From: Cannabis sativa
Lineage: Eukaryota > Streptophyta > Magnoliopsida > Rosales > Cannabaceae
Direction: 5' to 3'
Length of the DNA: 64,000 nt
NCBI RefSeq assembly: GCF_029168945.1
Contig: NC_083602.1
Location: 69,584,600-69,648,599 of the forward strand
The position numbers and the translations under genes were made by a program. Positions 57,331-64,000 of this stretch are shown one piece after another. Each line of letters opens with the position of its first letter. Position 1 is the stretch's first letter. A model generated the notes under the pieces. That model did not search any database and was not told where the DNA came from. It was given only the letters and a program-made list of their open reading frames with translations.

Positions 57331-60300
57331 ATTCTTTCTTGGACCACCATTACTAATCTTACTCTATGATTTGCCTATACAAGTAGGAGATTTCTAAGAT
57401 TGAGGATTTATATCATTTTGGGATAGAATTTTGGGAATATAATCATATGCGTCATTTAATAACATGGAATGACTTTATATGATTTATAGACCATTCATCC
57501 AATGATATGTCATTGAGCTAATTCGAAATGAATAAGCTACGAGGAATAAGGATAATTTCGTTTTAAATAAGAATCCAACAATGCTCCGATTAGCGAGAGT
57601 CAAAGTAATCTTATTTATACAATCTTCTTGTTTCACATTGTAAAATACTAGCCTAAGGTGTCATCAATTGATGAACAACTAGATGTTGCATATACAATAT
57701 TTCGAGATCTAACACTATTATGTTAGTCTAATGGTGAAAATCCATTAGGGATTTATCTCATTAGAAAAACAAACTAAGTTAGATCAACAATGAAGATTCA
57801 AAATAAAACTACAATTTAATTACAGAAAATAACATGGTTCAATACAAATTCATACACAATTCAGAAATTATTAAAGCATATAGCAAGTAGGAATTACAAG
57901 TGAAAATACTAAAACATACAATCCTAAATAATTTCCAAGGTCTTCAACAAACTAATATCAGTGTCCTGTTTAGGCGAGAGTCAAAGCTACCATCCATTGA
58001 ATAGAGTTGTCAGCTCATCTAAAATGATCAACATTCTAGCAACCTTTTATTCGATCAAGATTGGAATCCGCGTTGTCCCATTTAGGCGAGAGTCAAGGCT
58101 ATTCTATCTTATGAGCTTCCACCATTGTTTCATATTCTTGCAAGTCTTATACAGTCGCCACCATTAGGGTGATCAATACTATGTAAAAAACTTACAAGAT
58201 TACTTATCTTTCGAGATGAAACGGTGCTAACTTGCTAATGAACGTTCCTCCATTAGGGAGGATTACTCACTAAAACAATAGCTATGTAAAACCAACAATG
58301 GAGATTGAATATCCTAATAATAAAGCTCATTATTTAATGAAGGTTGTATTTTCTCCTAATGTTTATTTTAATCAATTTATTTTAAATATATATTTATTTA
58401 ATCAAAATTTTCAATTTAGAATGAAAAATTCCAAATATAAATTTTAATTTAATATTTATAAATTATACTTAGATGGATATGAAAATAACGTGAATTATTT
58501 CCATCTTAGTAAAAATTTCCATAAATTTTTAGAAAATTATTCAATTTAAGTTGTTTCAAAATTAATTTAAATTAATTTACAACTCAAATTTAATTTTCTT
58601 AAATATATATTGCATTTTGAAAAATGAAGTATATAAAAATACTACTTTCGAAAATGCTTTAAAATAAAATAAAAATAAATCCTGGAAAATTACTCTAATT
58701 TTATGTTGATCCAAAATTAATAAAAATTAATTTTCAACAAAAAATATAATTTTCCTATTTAATTAAATATCTAAGAAAAATTTCAAATATTTAAGTATCA
58801 TGATTAAAAAATCAACTTAAATATTATTTTTCTATTTAATTAAATACACTAGAAAAATAATTCAAGCAAAAGAGATAATATCTATCTAGACTTTCATATA
58901 CTAATTAATTCAATTTATAATTATAATATATTTTAGTTCATTTATTTTAATTAATCATTAAATGAAAAATCATTGATTTAAGTTGGTCCAAAATTAAAAT
59001 AAATAATTTCAACTTTAATCTATTTTTCAAATAAAATTCGAAAATTCTGCATGCAATTTTGAAATTTTGGGAAAAGATTAATAAAATAAAATAAAATATA
59101 TTTTGAAAATTATTCAAACTTAAGTTATTCTGAATTAAGATTCCAAACTTAAAATAATTTTCAACTTTAATTAAATAACATGAAAATAACAATATTTAAG
59201 TATCATGATGAAAATCAACTTAGATATTGAAATTTTCAATTTAATTAAATGTATTAAATTCAAGAAATAAATAATTAAGTATAGAGGAAACTTAATTATT
59301 AATTCTAGTTTAATACTAGGAAAATATACTAAACTTAGATTGTACCAAAATTAATTATGAGACAATTAATTTCACAATCAATGATATTTTCTTATTTAAT
59401 ATTAGAAATAATAATTAGTACTAGAAATAACTATCTAGAATATATATCATTAACTAATTGTTTTTCTAAAATTAACTTTAAAATATTAAATGAAAAATAA
59501 ATTTCATATATTTTAAAAGTTAATTATGTTGCTAATTCAATTTTAATTAGGTTAGACTAATATAATTAACCTAATACAATTATTTAAATAAGGCAAATGA
59601 ACCTTCACAATTGGGGTAGTTCATGTGAGGGGGAGCTGGGTTCAGTATGTCGTACCCACTTCTATTGGCCCCCAACTCTCACACAAGGCCCAAAAGAGAG
59701 GTATTTAACCTTTAAATAAATAATTGTTATTCATTAAATAAGCCCAAATCTAATTGGGTCTAAATAAAATTACTTATGTCAAATTTTATTTTAGCAACCT
59801 AGTCCATTTACTTAGTAAAACTTAAATGGGCTTCCTATATGCATCTAAGCCCAAAAGCAAACATATCGGCTCACACAGGTCAAATGATTGGATGGGTCCT
59901 ATCATGTTACTAGGTTTACACAGATGAAAGAAGTACAAAATTTACCTGTTACAAATTATTTATAAGATCTATTGACAATTGCACTATGATTAAAATCAGA
60001 TCATTGGATCTGTCAACAAGTTAATCATAGCAATTTAGATCAAATAAATAATAGGTTTGTTAAATTTTTTTTTTTGAATAAACAATATAAATAAACAAAC
60101 ATTGTCCATGTAACAGATGTGAAAATAAGATATTAATATAATTAAATTATTATTCCTAAACTAACCAAATAAAGGAAACTAATTTTAAAATATGTAGGTT
60201 TATTTGAATCAAATTAAATATCTAATAAGATCAATGATTTGAAAGGAAAGAATCTTCAATATCACTTTCAGATCTTATAATTTAATAAACCAATTTTAAA

Positions 60301-60829
60301 ATAGATTTGGTTAAATAATTATTATTTTAGGAATAAAATAATTATATGTCAAAATATCTCAAATTAAGCAATATTAAAATCTCTACAAAAATATCTATGT
60401 TATTTAAATATTTAAGATATGATTTATAAATTTCCAATAAGAAAAAAAATGATATATATAGAAAAAATATCATTTTTAAACTTATAATTTATAAATAATT
60501 AAATATTTAACAAAATAAAAAATTTTGAATTTGAAAATATTATGGTAAGTATATCTATAAAAATATCTATGTTAATTTCAAATTTATTAATTATCTAATT
60601 TGTCATATAAGATAATTTTAATATAATATTTTAAATAAAAAGACAAAGTTATCTTTTAATTTAAAATATGTTAAATATCAAAATATCTAATCTTATAATT
60701 AAATAATAAATAAATATTAAAGAAGTTAACAAATTTTTAAATCTGACCATAATAGGAAATATTTCAAATTGGAACTATTCCAAAAAAGGAAATATTTAAA
60801 AAATTGGAAAAATTCCAAATTGAAAATAT
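57331..60829 (-). other. Leader of minus-strand element
   Basis: AT-rich, matching 9741-13330 in reverse. The TTGACTCTCGCC motif (reverse complement GGCGAGAGTCAA) lies near 57972 and 58089, with a variant near 57595. The GGGCC block is at 59575-59765. No protein-coding signal. Confidence 0.7.
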
Positions 60830-61140
60830 TTAAAATTGGAAAAATGCATTTTGGGTAACAATCCCATGAAAAAATTGGATTTTTGGGGAAAAATCCCAAA
60901 AAATCGCAATTTTGGGGAATGCTGCCCAGGAGGGTGCACGTGCAGCCTCCAGAGGCTGCAAAACACGCAACCCGCGCGGACGAGCAGGTGCTGGGCGAGA
61001 GACCTCGACGCCAGCACGGTGATCCTCGACGGATGGCAGGATCACACAGGCGGAACAACAGGGTGCTCGCGCGCGCGGATGGGGCTTGTCTGAAGCACCT
61101 GATGCGTGCGATTGAGCTCCCATGCATACCCGAAATCCCA
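60830..61140 (-). other. GC-rich hairpin cassette, minus-strand element
   Basis: A GC-rich island at the place equivalent to 9427-9740. It includes a perfect 9-bp-stem hairpin TGCAGCCTC / GAGGCTGCA (60941-60949 and 60952-60960, loop CA) and a GCGCGCGCG run near 61070. The flanks (ATCGCAATTTTGGGGAAT, CATGAAAAAATTGG) match the sister element, but I could not align the GC cores. Confidence 0.6.
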
Positions 61141-61396
61141 ATTTTCGAAAATTCATAACTTTCTCAATTTTTATCGGAATCGAGTTCCATAAAAAACAAA
61201 ATTGCTTAATTTTTCACAAGAAATCCAATTAAAATATTTTGAAAAATCGAAAAAATATTTTTCATGGATAAAGATACTGTACAACATATACATTCATCAA
61301 CTAACACATAAACCACATGAAATCATCCAAATCAACACAAAAACATATAAATCATCGTTTTAATTCATATTTCATGAAAAGTAAATCATTACCATG

Positions 61397-61408
61397 GCTC
61401 TGGTGCCA
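61397..61408 (-). other. Altered primer-binding site
   Basis: On the minus strand TGGCACCAGAGC, two T-to-C differences from TGGTATCAGAGC. It is in the correct position, two bases from the LTR end. Confidence 0.8.
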
Positions 61409-61410
61409 GT

Positions 61411-63253
61411 TGTTGGAAATTATTTTACCAGGATCTAAATTTACTAACAAGTATGTTTAATTAACAACCTAATATGAATTCTAAAACAATGAAAATAAAC
61501 ACATATAAAGTTAAGAAAACCTTACAGTGGGTGCAGCCGAATAATATGACTCCTTCCATTCAGATCTCTAGCCCTTGATTCTTTTCTGTACCAGAGCATA
61601 ATCAAGATCTGAATCTGGATCTTCTTTTCTCCTTCTTTGATGCAGATTTTCCATAGTTTTACATACAATGATTGAGATACCACTTGATGTGTGTGGGCAC
61701 TACTCATCACTCAAGGAATTTCGAAAATTTAGAGAGAAGAAAAGAGAGAAGGTGGCGTGTGGCCTTTTCTAAAGGAAACAAAATGCAAAGTTATGAGTTT
61801 CCTTAAGCCAACACTTTCTATTTATAGAATTCCCTCTAGGTTTAGGTTAGAATTGTGTGGCATTAAAATAATGGAAACTACAAATGGCAATTCTCATGCA
61901 TGTGGCCGGCCATACAAAGGGTATTGGGCCTCACTTTGCAACTTTCCCATTTTGTTATTTTCCATTCCCATTTTCTCAAAAATGCCAATTTTTCAATTTA
62001 ACCTTTTAAATGCCAATTCTAATTATTTAATAACTTGAAAATAATTATTAAATAACATTGTCATTTAATATATTTATTAATTTAGACATGTCAAATATCT
62101 TAATTAATAAATAAACCTAGAATCTCTTTTCTTTACAATTTCTCCCTTGCTTAGTGAAAATTCATAAAGTAGACATAGTCTAACTTTTAGAATTATAATT
62201 GATTAATTAAAATCAATTGACTGAGTCTTTCAAGCAGTTAGGTCTCAACTAGTATGGGGACCATGGTCTATATAACCGAGCTTCCAATAAGTCGAAATGA
62301 ATTTACCAAGTAAATTCCCTAACTTATTAATTCCTCATTGAATCCACACTTAGAACTTGGAATTGCACTCTCAGTCATATAGAATGCTCTATATGTTCCA
62401 TGACATAAACACATCATTAGTTATCCATTGTTATAATCCTAATGTGATCAATGACCCTCTATTAGATGATCTACATTGAAAAGGCACTACTGTTACCGCT
62501 ACACGTTCAATGTATTTTATCCTTAAAACACTTAGCTCCGTATAAATGATCAGCAAAGTGAAATGAGATCTCCACCATTTATTTCTGTTTAGCCAAGCTC
62601 GAAGGATATCATCGTTTCACTTCTAAGTTCCTATAGAAGTTATAGATTCCATCTTTATGGTAGCGGTCCCACTCAATTATACTATCATGTTCCCAAAATG
62701 TACGTATCCCCCTGACCCAAAAGTAGGCTTAACTAACAAATCAAAGAACATGTATAGTACACTTGAGATCGAACCTACCCATATCAGGATTAAGGTCATT
62801 TGATCTAGGATCAACAGGTAATATTGAGTTGAATAGATATTACGGTAAGTTTTAATATATCTAATCAAAGTTCAATATCGGTCCCTTCCGATGTATACTC
62901 CATACATCCGATACTGGTAAACTTTGCCAATGTCCTGGAAAGGACATAACACTTTTTGAAGGTGTAAGAATACACATCGCTGATTCTACCATGTCAGTCT
63001 AAATCCAGTGTTCTGACAAATCAGGGAATAAACTTTTGAACATATAATTAAGATTATATTCCACTGTGCTGACAACACTGTAATCTTTAACAAACTTATA
63101 TGTTCTGGACTTAAACAGAATTCATACATTATATACATATAATCATGAAATAAATCATGTGAACCATGCAACATAAAATGTTATTTTTGATCTTATTAAT
63201 AAGTAAATCTGATTATATTGAAATGAGTTTTATTTAGGTCACAAAACCCAACA
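61411..63253 (-). repeat. 5' LTR of minus-strand element
   Basis: 1,843 bp from TGTTGGAAAT to ACCCAACA on the plus strand. TATA box at 61819-61826 (minus). GGCCGGCC near 61902. It ends directly before the second copy of GTTAA. Confidence 0.93.
61819..61826 (-). promoter_or_regulatory. TATA box of minus-strand element 5' LTR
   Basis: TATAAATA on the minus strand, the likely promoter of this element's genomic RNA. Confidence 0.55.
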
Positions 63254-64000
63254 GTTAATACCATTTAGTTTTCTTCGACATAATTCACGGTACCTTGTCG
63301 TAATGGGAGGGTTTCTAACAACTCACCTTCTTATGACTTGGAAGACACTAGTGACTAAAATCCATTGTGAATTTAAACAAGTAATGGATTGTTAAAATAA
63401 AAAACTAAGAAGAAAAGCCAAGAGAACTATGATTTAATCCATTCACATGGAGTAACCTAAAGTTTTCTATTACAAGTACATGAAAGGCAATTTTAGTTTA
63501 TAAGTTTATTCGATGGACTTAACAAAACTTCCTGTTCCTAGTATTATAGGTTTGATTTTATCTAAACCTATGGCTCATGGTATACCTGGTTCATTACTTA
63601 CTCTAGTGCAAGCAGCTTACTTTAGTAAGATGCTGAAGTTCTTTTTTTTTCTTCTAATGGCAATCTATAGAAGCTTCTCGACTTCTAGACACAAATTTTA
63701 TTTATCTAAGGAAAAGTCTCAACTATTCCAGAAAATATAAAGTCATGAAAGAATTTCTTAAATCAACAGTGAGAGGTCTTAGATATGTTTTAGTATGCCT
63801 TAGACCAGACACCTGCTGTTGAGTGGGAGTAATGAGTAGGTATCAGATTAATCCAAGAAAGGAACATTGGAAGACAATCAAGTAAATCTTAAGCTCAAGA
63901 AGAGGAACTATATGTTAGTCAATAAGGGTGTATTTAATACTCTTAGACTACACAAAATCAGATTTCTAGAGTTGCCTTAGTGCTAGAAAGTCTGCTGATA
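63254..64000 (+). pseudogene. Fossil copia pol of outer element, right part
   Basis: Resumes the outer element with GTTAATACCATTTAGTTTTC, matching 14258 onward in the 7252 element. It includes the GTGAGAGGTCTTAGATATG block near 63765 and the GAACATTGGAAGACAATCAAG block near 63862. The element's end and 3' LTR are beyond the window. Confidence 0.8.

Larger units (their letters stand above)
53429..63253 (-). mobile_element. Non-autonomous Angela-like element, minus strand, GTTAA target duplication
   Basis: A 9,825-bp complete element inserted into its sister. The flanking GTTAA is identical at 53424-53428 and 63254-63258. In its own direction it has a 5' LTR (63253-61411), a PBS, a leader with GC-rich cassette, the leader motifs, the fossil pol, a polypurine tract (55264-55275 region) and a 3' LTR (55263-53429). 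The 3' LTR lacks a 16-bp piece near 54440 and the 5' LTR lacks 5 bp near 62551. Otherwise the LTRs are very alike. No intact protein is encoded. Confidence 0.93.

Noticed and set aside
1..64000. Host genes, tRNA/rRNA, CRISPR arrays or integrated plant DNA viruses
   Set aside because: I searched both strands by eye. Every recognisable coding piece carries retrotransposon motifs, no clover-leaf tRNA or regularly spaced repeat array was seen, and no movement-protein or coat-protein type pararetrovirus signature was found.

Overview
This window looks like repeat-packed nuclear DNA from a flowering plant, probably a eudicot. That assignment is an inference from the element families, all of them plant types: Angela/BARE-like Ty1-copia elements, Tekay-like chromovirus and Tat-lineage Ty3-gypsy elements, a plant L1-type LINE and Mutator-type MITEs. 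Non-coding parts are very AT-rich. I found no host protein gene, tRNA, rRNA, CRISPR array or bacterial-type operon. Nearly all 64 kb can be assigned to transposable elements inserted into one another.

Layout. 1-845: two Mutator-like MITE copies, one complete with a 9-bp target duplication. About 371-2304, 4169-4667, 6565-7251 and 17000-17399: pieces of one minus-strand LINE. It is split by a solo LTR (2305-4168), a second solo LTR with a 5-bp duplication (4668-6564) and a complete non-autonomous Angela-like element (7252-16999). 17400-24814: a decayed coding Angela-like copia element with 5' LTR, primer-binding site, gag remnant and almost all of pol. 24815-26665: part of a chromovirus LTR on the minus strand. 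26666-28816 and 43019-45445: the 3' half of a Tat-lineage gypsy element, with pol, an intact antisense ORF and the 3' LTR. It is interrupted by a rearranged Angela-like element (28817-43018), which itself contains a Tekay-like gypsy element (32457-42903) with an internally duplicated gag-pol segment. 45446-46891: a second Tat-type element on the opposite strand, head to head with the first. 46892 to beyond 64000: another non-autonomous Angela-like element, interrupted by a minus-strand sister element (53429-63253).

How the parts relate. The non-autonomous Angela-like copies at 7252, 46892 and 53429 carry the same already-dead pol remnant, with shared stop codons, yet have flanking LTRs, PBSs and target duplications. 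They appear to be amplified as pol-dead passengers by an autonomous relative of the 17400 type. Both kinds share LTRs, a leader block rich in GGGCC/GGCCC, and a leader motif repeated two or three times (TTGACTCTCGCC followed by a CGGGACA-type end). A GC-rich hairpin cassette in the leader differs in sequence between copies although its flanks match. The insertion order can be read from the nesting and from matching 5-bp duplications: CATTC, CTTCA, TAAGG, GTTAA, and an imperfect GAACC/GAATC.

Limits: element boundaries, motifs and target duplications were read by eye. Lineage names (Angela, Tekay, Tat) rest on remembered family features, not on a database search.
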